A stretch of DNA of 64,000 nucleotides, taken from the NCBI RefSeq assembly GCF_001905825.1, contig NZ_LIVV01000015.1:22318-86317 (forward strand), written 5' to 3'. Under the pieces are notes generated by a model. It was not told the DNA's origin, ran no database searches, and saw nothing but the letters and a program-made list of their open reading frames with translations. The position numbers and the translations under genes were made by a program. This DNA is from Streptomyces sp. CB02009. GTDB lineage: Bacteria; Actinomycetota; Actinomycetes; Streptomycetales; Streptomycetaceae. Below, one piece after another: positions 1-8,039 of the stretch (position 1 is its first letter; each line of letters opens with the position of its first letter).

Positions 1-996
1 CTGGTTCGGCAGCGGGGCCTTCTGGCGTACGGTCTCCGGCGGCGTCACCGGTGCCACCGGCGGTACGGGGTCGGGCGCCAGCCGCACCCCGTCGCCCAGC
101 GGGCCGGCCGACGGGTCGGGCTCGGTGCCCGGCGCGGTGTCCACGGCGTCCTGGCCGAGACCGCCGCCGGCGGTGCCCAGGGCGACCGTCGCGAGCCCGG
201 CCGGGTCGTCGACGCCGTCGTACCCCTCGAAGCCGTCGTACTCGGCGATCGCCGCGAGCCGGGCGGCCGTGTCCATGAAGGTCGGGTCGATCCGGTGCAC
301 GGCCCGGTAGAGGGGCAGGGCGGCGGCGCTGCGCCCGGTCCCCTCGTGCGCCCGGGCCAGCCAGTACCGCAGTTCCTTGCGCTGGGGCTGCTCGCTGCGG
401 CAGCGCATCAGCGAGGCCGACAGCAGCGGCTCGGCCTGCCCGTACATCTCCAGCCGCACCCGGGCCATGCCGCCGAAGAGCCCGGCCTCGATGCCGAGCA
501 GCGGGTCGTCGACGAGGGTCTCGGTGTGCCGGACGAGCTGGTCCCAGTCCTTGACGAGATAGGCCCGGCAGGCGTGCAGGAAGCGGACCTGCGGGTCGGT
601 GTCGACCGGCGGGAGACCGGCGAGGGCCCGGTCCAGCTCCGGCACATGGCGCCCGTCGAGCCAGTGGGAGGCGTGCGCGAGCAGCAGGTCGCGCGGGCTC
701 TCCAGGACCGGCTGCACCCACCAGCCGAGCCAGTACCAGGAGTTGAGGGTGCGCCGGTACCGGGTCCGCTGCTCGCCGAAGCGGTCGCGGTTGCGGTACA
801 TGCGCAGCAGCGCGGTCGTGGTGTCGACCCTGAGCGCGTGCAGCCCGAGCCAGGCGTCCGCCATCCCGGGGTCGATCCTTACCGCCGTCCGGAACTCGTC
901 CTCCGCCTGCGGATACGCGCCCATCGTGTAGGCGTCGATTCCGCGCAGCCAGGCGAGCTCGGCCGGGGCCTGCGCGCCCTGCGTGCCGATGTCCAT
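1..996 (-). CDS. TPR-containing protein, EccA-like N-terminal half (partial)
   Basis: The 5' 332 codons of a larger gene are present; the C-terminus lies beyond the left edge. The start is the ATG at 996 (MDIGTQGAQ). Residues 1-260 are helical and TPR-like: AYTMGAYPQAEDEFRTAV, then DAWLGLHALRVDTTTALLRM, then repeated helices ending in ALPLYRAVHRIDPTFM. The DAWxGxxxxxxDTTTLxRxYxxRxxFGxxR pattern resembles the N-terminal TPR domain of type VII secretion AAA ATPases (EccA). From about residue 262 the protein becomes Gly/Pro/Asp-rich linker, after which an AAA module would be expected in EccA. That module cannot be seen here, and no other ESX gene is in view, so EccA membership is inferred from the N-terminus alone. 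A TPR protein of another role is the alternative. Confidence 0.7.
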   Translation of the reverse strand, partial: MDIGTQGAQAPAELAWLRGIDAYTMGAYPQAEDEFRTAVRIDPGMADAWLGLHALRVDTTTALLRMYRNRDRFGEQRTRYRRTLNSWYWLGWWVQPVLESPRDLLLAHASHWLDGRHVPELDRALAGLPPVDTDPQVRFLHACRAYLVKDWDQLVRHTETLVDDPLLGIEAGLFGGMARVRLEMYGQAEPLLSASLMRCRSEQPQRKELRYWLARAHEGTGRSAAALPLYRAVHRIDPTFMDTAARLAAIAEYDGFEGYDGVDDPAGLATVALGTAGGGLGQDAVDTAPGTEPDPSAGPLGDGVRLAPDPVPPVAPVTPPETVRQKAPLPNQ

Positions 997-1305
997 CGGG
1001 TCCCCCACAACCGTCTTCGCATGGACGGGATTTGACCGCACCTGGGGGCATCGTACCTGCGCAGGGGGTGCGTACTTAAGGAGAAGCGCATGATCCGCAA
1101 GCGGTGACCCTGGGTGAGCGTCAGGGCCCGCGAAGGGCCCTCAAGGGGGCCGTCAGGGGCAGAACGAAGCCCCCGATCACGGGGGAACAATCGGGGGCTT
1201 CGCGTCTGCGGCGGCTCCGAAAAGCCGCACATTCAGAACGTAAGACCTGTACGCCCCTTGGGTCAAGCGGAGTTGAGGCACTTGCGAAAGCGGACTTTCG
1301 GCCCC
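997..1305. other. Intergenic region between two minus-strand genes
   Basis: About 310 bases with no supportable gene. It carries the promoter side of the TPR gene and a strong hairpin at 1165-1202 that probably ends transcription of the minus-strand kinase-like gene. A smaller hairpin, GCGGCT/AGCCGC, follows at about 1208-1226. No tRNA or other RNA fold is recognised. Confidence 0.6.
1165..1202 (-). terminator. Strong intrinsic-type hairpin
   Basis: A perfect 13-bp inverted repeat, CGAAGCCCCCGAT (1165-1177) and ATCGGGGGCTTCG (1190-1202), encloses a 12-base loop. It lies about 100 bases past the stop of the minus-strand P-loop kinase gene. There is no U-tract, which is usual for Streptomyces terminators. 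Confidence 0.75.
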
Positions 1306-1935
1306 TCAGTTCACGGACATGAAGCCGTCACGGTACGTGATGATCTGGTCCGCGCCCGCTGTCACACCCGGCCCGGAGAGCCAGTCGTACCCCTCGTGGC
1401 ACTCGCGTACCAGGGTGTCGGCGAAGGGCCGGGAGGGGTCCCCGGCGAAGTGGCGAGTCTCCGCCACGGTCCATCCGTCCCAGAACGCGGCCTGGTCCGG
1501 GCCGTCCCGGTGGCGGCCCCGCACCCACGACTCCTCGGGGCCGCGCTCCATCCACAGCAGCCACGCGAGGAACGGCCGTACCGCCGCCCGGCCCGCGCCG
1601 ACCCCCTCGACGAGGACGACCGGGGCCGGCGGGAGCTCGCGCGCCCCGCCGAAGCGGCGGAGGTTCCAGTCGTACGGGCGGTACGAGGCGCTCTCGCCCC
1701 GCGCGAGGGGATCGAGCACCTGCTCGCGCAGCCGCCCGGTCCACCCGAAGAGCTGCTCGTGCGTGGCGAGGTCGTCGAGGTGGAGGACGGGGGCGTCGCC
1801 CAGGGCGCCGGCGAGGCGGGCGGCGAGCGTGGACTTGCCGGAGCCCGCGTGGCCGTCGACCGCGATCAGCCGGACCGGTCCGCAGGAGGGTGGCAGCCGG
1901 AGCAGCGCGTGCGCCGCGCGATCGAGGTCGTCCAT
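1306..1935 (-). CDS. P-loop kinase-like protein (uridine kinase-like)
   Basis: A 209-residue protein with an N-terminal Walker A motif, AVDGHAGSGKSTLAARLA, followed by LHLDDL, the arrangement of uridine kinase and other small nucleoside or metabolite kinases. An internal VVLVEGVGAGR segment corresponds to the YxxxxVEG strand of that fold. The substrate cannot be read from the sequence. The ATG at 1935 was chosen because the motif then lies at the usual distance from the N-terminus; an in-frame TTG at 2004 would add 23 low-complexity residues. No strong ribosome binding site precedes either start. The gene stands alone between a terminator hairpin and a divergent protease gene. Confidence 0.75.
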   Translation of the reverse strand: MDDLDRAAHALLRLPPSCGPVRLIAVDGHAGSGKSTLAARLAGALGDAPVLHLDDLATHEQLFGWTGRLREQVLDPLARGESASYRPYDWNLRRFGGARELPPAPVVLVEGVGAGRAAVRPFLAWLLWMERGPEESWVRGRHRDGPDQAAFWDGWTVAETRHFAGDPSRPFADTLVRECHEGYDWLSGPGVTAGADQIITYRDGFMSVN

Positions 1936-2289
1936 GGGCCCAGGGTAGGGGAGCGGGGGACCGCCGCAGGTCAGCGAGGTACCACCATCAGTGGTCGAGA
2001 CCAATATTGGTGCGGCGACGCGGGGCGAAGTGCTGGCGGAGGCGTGGCGGAAGCCGCGATAGTGGGGCGCGCGCAGCCCGTCCGCGCCCTGCGGGCTCCC
2101 GGCGCCCGGAGGCCGGTACGCCCGCGTGCCCGCCCGCCCGCAGGTCCCCCGACGCGCCCGGCTGCCGACCGGCGCCGCGCCGGTCGGCCCGACGCCCGCC
2201 CGCCCCAGACACAGCTCCCACTCCCGCTCGCCCGTCCGCCTCGTCCGAAGGTCCGTACACCCACCGTTCTCGACTGGGGGTCACCGTCC

Positions 2290-3702
2290 ATGACCAGCTC
2301 CACCCCGCGCAGAACCGTTCTCGCAGCGGCCCTCGCGGCCGCCGGAACAGCGGCCGCGGCCGCTCCCGCCGCGGCTGCCGGCGCCGACCGCGCCGCCGAC
2401 TGCCCGCCCGGCGCACCCGGCGCGGCCCCTGCCTCCGCCGAGGCCGCGGGCCGGGGCCACGCCCCCGCGCCCGGCCTCGTCGACAACCGCTTCTGGTCCT
2501 CGTACACGGACTGGAGGTGCGGCAGCGCGGCCGGTACGAAGGCCGTCGCCGGATCCCGTCCGGGCCTGGTCATCGCCACCCCGGCCGGGGTCGTCGACTA
2601 CACCGACCCGCACACCGGGCGGACCTCCGCGTGGGAGTACGCGGGCTGGACCTCGCCCGCGCACACCTCGGCCGTGCCCGCCACCGAGGTCATCGCCTCC
2701 TGGAACGCCCACACCCCGCCCGGCACCTGGCTCCAGGTCGAGCTGTCCGGCACGTACACCGACGCGACCGCCACCCCCTGGTACGTCATGGGCCGCTGGG
2801 CCTCCGGGGACGGCGACATCCGGCGGACCTCGGTCGACGACCAGACCGACGGCCGGAGCACGGTCTGGACCGACACCTTCGCGATCGACGACGCGACGAG
2901 CGGGCTGCGGCTGGCCTCGTACCGGCTGCGCCTGACGCTCTACCGCACCCCGGGCAGCGGCCTCACGCCCACGGTCCGGCGGCTCGGCGCGATGGCCTCG
3001 GACATCCCGGACCGCTTCGACGTCCCGGCCTCCGCGCCCGGCCTCGCCCGCGAGCTGGCCGTACCGCGCTACTCGCAGAACACCCACGTCGGGCAGTACC
3101 CCGAGTACGACAACGGGGGCGAGGCGTGGTGCAGTCCGACCTCCTCCCAGATGATCGTCGAGTACTGGGGGCGCCGGCCCTCGGCCGAGGAGCTGTCCTG
3201 GGTGAACCCGGCCTTCGCCGACCCCCAGGTCTGCCACGCGGCCCGCTTCACCTTCGACCACCAGTACGAGGGCTGCGGCAACTGGCCCTTCAACGCCGCC
3301 TACGCGGCCACGTACCCGGACATGAACGCCGTGGTCACCCGGCTGCGCTCGCTCACCGAACTGGAGAGCCTGATCCGGGCCGGCATCCCGGCCATAACGT
3401 CCCAGTCCTTCCTCAAGGAGGAACTGACCGGGGCGGGCTACGGCACCTCCGGCCACCTCATGACCGTCATCGGCTTCACGGCGGCAGGCGACGTCATCGC
3501 GAACGACCCCGCCTCCCCCAGCAACGAGGCCGTCCGCCGGGTCTACCGACGCCGCGAGTGGGAGAACATCTGGCTCCGCACCAAGCGGTACAACGCGAGC
3601 GGGAAAGTGGTCTCCGGCACAGGAGGGGTCTGCTACCTCTACTTCCCCGAGCGGCTCTCGGCCGCCCAGCGCAAGGCCCTCGCGGCCCTCGGCGTCGTCT
3701 GA
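2290..3702 (+). CDS. Secreted C39-type cysteine peptidase-like protein
   Basis: A 470-residue exported protein. Residues 6-30 (TPRRTVLAAALAAAG and an Ala-rich stretch) form a twin-arginine-like signal peptide. The middle, about residues 60-240, is a beta-rich domain with many Trp and Tyr (SAWEYAGWTSP, LQVELSGTYTD, TPWYVMGRWASG). The C-terminal part is a peptidase C39-like (papain fold) domain: the nucleophile candidate is Cys281 in EAWCSPTSSQMIVEYW, His389 lies in TSGHLMTVIGF, and Asn405-Asp406 in IANDPAS completes a triad. It is expected outside the cell as a peptidase or peptidoglycan/protein-processing enzyme; the substrate is unknown. The ATG at 2290 immediately precedes the signal peptide. 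Confidence 0.85.
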   Translation: MTSSTPRRTVLAAALAAAGTAAAAAPAAAAGADRAADCPPGAPGAAPASAEAAGRGHAPAPGLVDNRFWSSYTDWRCGSAAGTKAVAGSRPGLVIATPAGVVDYTDPHTGRTSAWEYAGWTSPAHTSAVPATEVIASWNAHTPPGTWLQVELSGTYTDATATPWYVMGRWASGDGDIRRTSVDDQTDGRSTVWTDTFAIDDATSGLRLASYRLRLTLYRTPGSGLTPTVRRLGAMASDIPDRFDVPASAPGLARELAVPRYSQNTHVGQYPEYDNGGEAWCSPTSSQMIVEYWGRRPSAEELSWVNPAFADPQVCHAARFTFDHQYEGCGNWPFNAAYAATYPDMNAVVTRLRSLTELESLIRAGIPAITSQSFLKEELTGAGYGTSGHLMTVIGFTAAGDVIANDPASPSNEAVRRVYRRREWENIWLRTKRYNASGKVVSGTGGVCYLYFPERLSAAQRKALAALGVV

Positions 3703-3777
3703 CGCGGCGGCGCGGCCCCGGGGCACGTGACCGACGTCTCTACCCCGGGGCCGCCCCCGTACCGCAAGGTGGTCGCC

Positions 3778-3933
3778 ATGACCTCCACCTCCGCCGCCGC
3801 CACCCGACTCCTCCTCCGCGCCCGCACGGGCGGCCCGAAGGACGACCGGGGCCCCAAGCTCCTCGAACACGTCCTCGGCTGGACCCTTGTCGTCCTGATC
3901 GCCGTGTTCGTCACGCGCGCCGGCCTCATGTGA
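3778..3933 (+). CDS. Small single-pass membrane protein
   Basis: A 51-residue protein with one C-terminal membrane helix (LGWTLVVLIAVFVTRAGLM) after a basic, Ser/Thr/Ala-rich N-terminus and a KDDRGPK linker. The ATG at 3778 has a good ribosome binding site, AAGGTGG, five bases upstream. An in-frame GTG at 3727 would give 68 residues but lacks such a site. It follows the protease gene by 75 bases and may be co-transcribed. Function unknown. Confidence 0.6.
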   Translation: MTSTSAAATRLLLRARTGGPKDDRGPKLLEHVLGWTLVVLIAVFVTRAGLM

Positions 3934-3945
3934 CGTCGGGGCACC

Positions 3946-4038
3946 CGCCGGCCCCACCCGACCCCGCCGCATGCGCCGCCGGCCCCACCCGCCGCCGCCG
4001 CGTACGCCGCCGGTCCCACCCGACGCCGCCGGCCATCC
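3946..4038 (+). repeat. 31-bp tandem repeat, three units
   Basis: The core CGCCGG(C/T)CCCACCCG occurs at 3946, 3977 and 4008, exactly 31 bases apart each time. The remaining half of each unit is also related (CCGCCGCATGCGC, CCGCCGCGTACGC, CCGCCGGCCATCC at its end). It lies between a small membrane protein gene and an acyl-CoA dehydrogenase gene and has no coding role that I can see. Confidence 0.75.
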
Positions 4039-4175
4039 CCCGGGCCCCCCGGCGTCCGTGTGATCCCCCGGTCGCCGGGTGATCCCGCTGCCTCGAACGG
4101 GCATACTCCCCGCGACCCCGCGCGCGCCCCGCACGCCCGTGCCCGCGCGCGCCCGGCAGGGAGGAGGGCCCGGCC

Positions 4176-5351
4176 ATGGCCGACAGCACCCCGGACGGCG
4201 TCGAACGCCGGCTGCCCACCGAAGAGGCCCGCGAGCTGCTCGCCCTGACGCGGGACATCGCCCGGCGGGAGATCGCCCCGCGCGCGGCCGAGGAGGAGGA
4301 CGCCGGGCACTTCCCCCGCGACCTGTTCACCCTGCTGTCCCGCTCCGGGCTGCTCGGACTGCCCTACGACTCCGAACACGGCGGGGGCGGCCAGCCGTAC
4401 GAGGTCTACCTCCAGGTCCTGGAGGAGCTGGCCGCGGCCCGGCTCACCGTCGGGCTCGGCGTCAGCGTCCACAGCCTCTCCTGCCACGCGCTCGCCCGCT
4501 ACGGCACCGACGAGCAGCGCGCCGCCCACCTGCCCGCGATGCTCGGCGGCGGCCTGCTCGGCGCGTACTGCCTCTCCGAACCCTCCGCCGGTTCCGACGC
4601 GGCGGCGCTGCGCACCCGGGCCGTCCGGGACGGTGACGGCGGCGACTGGGTGATCGACGGCACCAAGGCGTGGATCACCCACGGCGGGATCGCCGACTTC
4701 TGCACGGTCATGGCGAGGACCGGCGAGGAGGGTCCGCGGGGCATCACCGCCTTCCTGGTGCCGGGGGACGCGCCGGGACTGAGCGCGGCCCCGCCCGAGC
4801 GCAAGATGGGCATGAAGGGCTCGCCCACGGCGCAGCTCCACTTCGACGGGGTACGGGTCCCCGACGCGCGGCGCCTCGGCGCGGAGGGGCAGGGCTTCGC
4901 CATCGCGCTCGACGCCCTGGACTCGGGGCGGCTGGGCATCGCCGCCTGCGCGGTCGGGCTCGGTCAGGCGGCCCTGGACGTGGCCCTGGCCTACGCCGTG
5001 GAACGCCGGCAGTTCGGCCGGCCGATCGCCGACTTCCAGGGGATCCGCTTCCTGCTCGCCGACATGGCGACCCGGATCGAGGCGGGCCGTGCGCTGTACC
5101 TGGAGGCGGCCCGGCTCCGGGACGAGGGGCGGCCGTTCGGCCGTCTCGCGGCCATGGCCAAGCTGTTCTGCTCGGACGCCGCCATGCGGATCACGACGGA
5201 CGCGGTGCAGGTGCTCGGCGGGTACGGGTACACGGCGGACTTCCCCGTGGAGCGGTACCTGCGGGAGGCGAAGATGCTCCAGATCGTCGAGGGCACGAAC
5301 CAGATTCAGCGTGTGGTGATCAGTCGATCGCTGCTGAAGGGGGGAAGGTAG
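4176..5351 (+). CDS. Acyl-CoA dehydrogenase
   Basis: A 391-residue FAD-dependent acyl-CoA dehydrogenase, the normal family length. Family signatures in order: AYCLSEPSAGSDAAALRTRA (FAD/substrate loop), WVIDGTKAWITHGG, the central beta-barrel with AFLVPGDAPGLS, MGMKGSPTAQLHFDGVRVP, RRQFGRPIADFQGIRFLLADMAT, and the C-terminal QVLGGYGYTADFPVERYLREAKMLQIVEGTNQIQR. The Glu in IVEGTNQ is at the catalytic-base position of short- and medium-chain enzymes. It would oxidise an acyl-CoA to the 2-enoyl-CoA and pass electrons to ETF; chain length cannot be told. A GGGAGGAGGG ribosome binding site precedes the ATG. The next gene starts 67 bases downstream and may be co-transcribed. Confidence 0.93.
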   Translation: MADSTPDGVERRLPTEEARELLALTRDIARREIAPRAAEEEDAGHFPRDLFTLLSRSGLLGLPYDSEHGGGGQPYEVYLQVLEELAAARLTVGLGVSVHSLSCHALARYGTDEQRAAHLPAMLGGGLLGAYCLSEPSAGSDAAALRTRAVRDGDGGDWVIDGTKAWITHGGIADFCTVMARTGEEGPRGITAFLVPGDAPGLSAAPPERKMGMKGSPTAQLHFDGVRVPDARRLGAEGQGFAIALDALDSGRLGIAACAVGLGQAALDVALAYAVERRQFGRPIADFQGIRFLLADMATRIEAGRALYLEAARLRDEGRPFGRLAAMAKLFCSDAAMRITTDAVQVLGGYGYTADFPVERYLREAKMLQIVEGTNQIQRVVISRSLLKGGR

Positions 5352-5418
5352 CAGGGCAGCAGCACGCGCCTTCGCGACGGTCTCCGCGCGGGGCTCCGCT
5401 TCCCGAGGAGGACTTCTG

Positions 5419-5982
5419 ATGCGCAGGGTGACGTACTCGATGAGCATCTCGCTCGACGGCTACATCGTCGGGCCGGACGGCGGCTTCGACTGGACCGTCC
5501 CCGAGGACGAGGCCTTCCGCTTCTGGATCGAGGAGATCCGGGGCGTCGGCGTCCATCTGCTGGGGCGGCGGCTGTACGAGACGATGCTGTACTGGGAGAC
5601 CGCCGACCAGGACCCGTCGCTCGACGACGAGGGGCGTGAGTGGATCGGGCTCTGGAACCCGCTCCCGAAGGTGGTCTTCTCCCGCACGCTGACCGAGGTG
5701 CAGGGCCATGCCCGCCTCGCCTCCGGTGGGCTGGCGGAGGAGATCGAGCGGTTGCGCGCCGAGCCGGGGGAGGGCGACATCGCGATCGGCGGCGCGACGC
5801 TCGCCGCCGAGGCGGCCGAGCTGGGGCTGATCGACGAGTACCAGGTCATGGTCTACCCGGTGCTGGTCGGCGGTGGCATTCCGTTCTTCGCCAGGAACGA
5901 GCGCCAGGTCGCGCTCGAACTCGCCGAGACCCGCAGGATCGGTCCCCGGGTCGTGTACCTGCGCTACCGCGTGCTGCGCTAG
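5419..5982 (+). CDS. Dihydrofolate reductase family protein (RibD C-terminal domain)
   Basis: A 187-residue protein of the RibD-C/DHFR-like superfamily: N-terminal VTYSMSISLDGYIVGPDGGFDWT, then GVHLLGRRLYETMLYW, then IAIGGATLAAEAAELGLIDEYQVMVYPVLVGGGIPFF near the C-terminus, the typical nucleotide-binding and dimer strands. Members are NADPH-dependent reductases of mostly unknown substrate; the classical DHFR active site is not expected. A GAGGAGG site lies 7 bases before the ATG. The stop codon runs straight into an 8-bp tandem repeat. Confidence 0.88.
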   Translation: MRRVTYSMSISLDGYIVGPDGGFDWTVPEDEAFRFWIEEIRGVGVHLLGRRLYETMLYWETADQDPSLDDEGREWIGLWNPLPKVVFSRTLTEVQGHARLASGGLAEEIERLRAEPGEGDIAIGGATLAAEAAELGLIDEYQVMVYPVLVGGGIPFFARNERQVALELAETRRIGPRVVYLRYRVLR

Positions 5983-6050
5983 CCGGAAGCCGGGAAGCCG
6001 GGAAGCCGGGAAGCCGGGAAGCCGGGAAGCCGGGAAGCCGGGAAGCCGGG
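5983..6050 (+). repeat. 8-bp tandem repeat, about 8.5 copies
   Basis: The unit CGGGAAGC is repeated head to tail directly after the stop codon of the DHFR-family gene (first copy CCGGAAGC at 5983, last partial copy CGGG at 6047). Eight is not a multiple of three and the array begins at the stop codon, so it is a non-coding microsatellite that can vary by slippage. Confidence 0.9.
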
Positions 6051-6170
6051 CAAGCAGGCGGGCAGGACGGTCCGTGTGCGGGCAGGCCGGAGCCGCACGC
6101 CGGGCACACCGGGATTGCTCCCCGGTCGCACCGCGTGTCCGTGTCCGTTCCCGTCAGCTCCTGCGGGTGG

Positions 6171-6536
6171 TCACCGCCCGTCGCCCGGCCGCATGAGCGT
6201 CCCGCTGACCCGTACCGTCCGGTCCGCCCAGACGGGGCCCGAGGCGAGGCGCGCCCACTCCTGGTCGCGGTGGCCGGGGAGGGTCCGTCCCTGGCTCGCC
6301 CAGAGGGAGAGCACGGCCTTGTAGATGGGCGGGTCGGCGGGGAGGTGGGTCGGCGCCGGCGCCGGTAGGGGGAGGGGGACGGGCATCGGCGCGGGGACCG
6401 GCACCGGCGCGGGAGGATGCGTCACCGCGGCCGTCGGAGCGGATGCCGAGGGCGAGTGAGGAACCGATTCTTCAAGGCGCGGCTCGGCCTGTCGGTGCCG
6501 ACCGATTCCGCTGGGCGTCGTGTACAGCGTGGTCAT
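6171..6536 (-). CDS. Small hypothetical protein, proline-rich N-terminus
   Basis: 121 residues. A Pro/Ala/Val-rich low-complexity stretch (residues about 37-67, PVPVPAPMPVPLPLPAPAP) precedes a compact C-terminal segment, IYKAVLSLWASQGRTLPGHR followed by DQEWARLASGP. I recall the pattern IYxALxxxWxxxGRTxPGxxDxxW from short Streptomyces hypothetical proteins, which is the main reason to accept it. A GGGAGG sits 13 bases upstream of the ATG at 6536, so a later start is possible. Function unknown. Confidence 0.55.
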   Translation of the reverse strand: MTTLYTTPSGIGRHRQAEPRLEESVPHSPSASAPTAAVTHPPAPVPVPAPMPVPLPLPAPAPTHLPADPPIYKAVLSLWASQGRTLPGHRDQEWARLASGPVWADRTVRVSGTLMRPGDGR

Positions 6537-6637
6537 GCCCGGACCAACGCCTCCCGGCGGCCTGGGTCACCGCCGAGGGGATTCGAGCGGCAGTTCGTCC
6601 GGTACCCGGTGCACGACTCTGGCCCCCCGGCGCATAG

Positions 6638-6652
6638 CTGACGTACCGTCAG
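6638..6652. promoter_or_regulatory. TetR-type operator palindrome (copy 1)
   Basis: CTGACG-TAC-CGTCAG is a perfect inverted repeat with a 3-base centre, within AGCTGACGTACCGTCAGA. It lies 45 bases before the ATG at 6697. A near-identical site occurs at 49241-49255 at the same distance from another start. The regulator itself is not in the window. Confidence 0.65.
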
Positions 6653-6696
6653 ATCTTCTCGCGGAGAACACGCGCTCGCCGACCAGGAGGTCAGCC

Positions 6697-7833
6697 ATGT
6701 CCGTGCACCGGCACGTCGACGACCGGCCCGTCGCACTCGACGAATACCCCGTGCACCAGGCCCCGCTCTCGATGAAGCACCACGTCAGCGGCGACCGCAA
6801 CGCCTACGACCGGTGCATCTTCCACGTCTTCGACCACACCGGCCGCGCCCTGCTCATCGCCGGCCTCGGGGTCTACCCGAACACCGGGGTCGTCGACGCC
6901 TACGCCACCCTCCGCGTCGGTGACCGGCTGCACGCCGTCCGGGCCTCCGACGCCCTCGGCGACGACCGGATGAACCTCTCCGTCGGTCCGTTCACCATCA
7001 CCGTCGACGAGCCCCTCAAGCGCCTCTCGCTGCGTTGCGCGGCCGATCCGGACGACCCGGAGGGCCTCTCGTACGACCTCCGCTGGACCGGCGACTTCCC
7101 CGCCGTCTGGGAACCCCACCACACCCAGCGCCACGGCGGCCGCCTCACCCTGGAGGGCCGCCGCTTCGTCCAGGCAGGCCACTGCGCGGGCACGATCAGG
7201 GCAGGGGGCGAGGAGTTCGCGGTCACGCCGGGGGAGTGGACCGGTACCCGCGACCGCAGCTGGGGCGTGCGCCCGATCCCCGGAGAGGAGCCGGGCCGAG
7301 GCGCCGAGTTCCGCCCCGAGGGCTTCCACTGGCTCTGGATCCCGATGCGCTTCGAGGACCGCTTCCTCATGGTCATCGCCCAGGAGGACGCCGACGGCTA
7401 CCGCACCCTCAACGAGGCCCTGCTCGTACGGAACGGCCACCGCGACGCCCAACTCGGCTGGCCCCGCACCGAGATCACGTACCGCACCGGCACCCGGCAC
7501 CCGGAGCGGGCCACCGTCCACCTCACCGACCCGACCGGTAAGCCCCTGGAGATCGGCGTCGACATCCTCGCCTCCTCCCCTCTCGCCGTCGGCGCCGGCT
7601 ACCCGCCCGCGACCGACTGGCAGCACGGGACGTGGCAGGGTCGCGGCTGGACCGACCGGCGCGTCTACGACCTCGCGGATCCGGCCGCCCACCCGATGGC
7701 GGCGTACGGCGTCACCGACCACGCCGCCCGCTTCACCCTCGACGGCCACACCGGCTACGGCATCTTCGAGCACGGTTCGTTCGGCCGCCACGACCCCAGC
7801 GGCTTCGCCGACCACACGTCGACGGCGCGCTGA
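6697..7833 (+). CDS. AttH/CrtC-like (lipocalin-fold) hypothetical protein
   Basis: A 378-residue soluble protein without signal peptide. It has many Trp-containing beta-strand-like segments (YDLRWTGDFPAVWEPHHTQRH, GEWTGTRDRSWGVRPI, GFHWLWIPMRFEDRFLMVI, GTWQGRGWTDRRVYDL), resembling the AttH/hydroxyneurosporene-synthase-like double-lipocalin proteins found beside lipid and steroid catabolic genes in actinobacteria. No catalytic residues can be assigned. The ATG at 6697 has a clear CAGGAGG site. A TetR-type palindrome lies upstream, and an APH-family phosphotransferase of the kind linked with acyl-CoA dehydrogenases follows, suggesting a lipid or CoA-thioester role. The family call is by pattern, not alignment. 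Confidence 0.65.
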   Translation: MSVHRHVDDRPVALDEYPVHQAPLSMKHHVSGDRNAYDRCIFHVFDHTGRALLIAGLGVYPNTGVVDAYATLRVGDRLHAVRASDALGDDRMNLSVGPFTITVDEPLKRLSLRCAADPDDPEGLSYDLRWTGDFPAVWEPHHTQRHGGRLTLEGRRFVQAGHCAGTIRAGGEEFAVTPGEWTGTRDRSWGVRPIPGEEPGRGAEFRPEGFHWLWIPMRFEDRFLMVIAQEDADGYRTLNEALLVRNGHRDAQLGWPRTEITYRTGTRHPERATVHLTDPTGKPLEIGVDILASSPLAVGAGYPPATDWQHGTWQGRGWTDRRVYDLADPAAHPMAAYGVTDHAARFTLDGHTGYGIFEHGSFGRHDPSGFADHTSTAR

Positions 7834-7854
7834 CGGACCCTCCCGCCTCCGCGG

Positions 7855-7961
7855 GCCGAGCGGACCGCGGAGGAGTCTTCGCCCCCGCGCGCTGAGCGGA
7901 CCGCGTAGGCCCCCCCGCCGAGCTGCCCGCCGAGGAGTCCTCGACCCCCCGCGCCGAGCGG
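7855..7961 (+). repeat. Imperfect GCCGAGCGG-type repeats
   Basis: Variants of GC(C/T)GAGCGG followed by ACCGC or CCCGCC occur at 7855, 7891, about 7918 and 7953, spaced 36, about 27 and 35 bases. GAGGAGTC(T/C)TCG also recurs (about 7870 and 7932). It fills much of the 206-base gap before the phosphotransferase gene. Degenerate; weaker than the other arrays in this window. Confidence 0.4.
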
Positions 7962-8039
7962 CCCGCCGACGCGCCCGCTCGACGGGGTCCCGCACCGAAC
8001 CCGAACCCTCCACGTCAACGGCCTTCCGAGGAGCTCCCC

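Noticed and set aside
1203..1305. Small RNA or tRNA in the gap beside the first terminator.
   Set aside because: Short hairpins are present but there is no cloverleaf, T-loop sequence or clear promoter.
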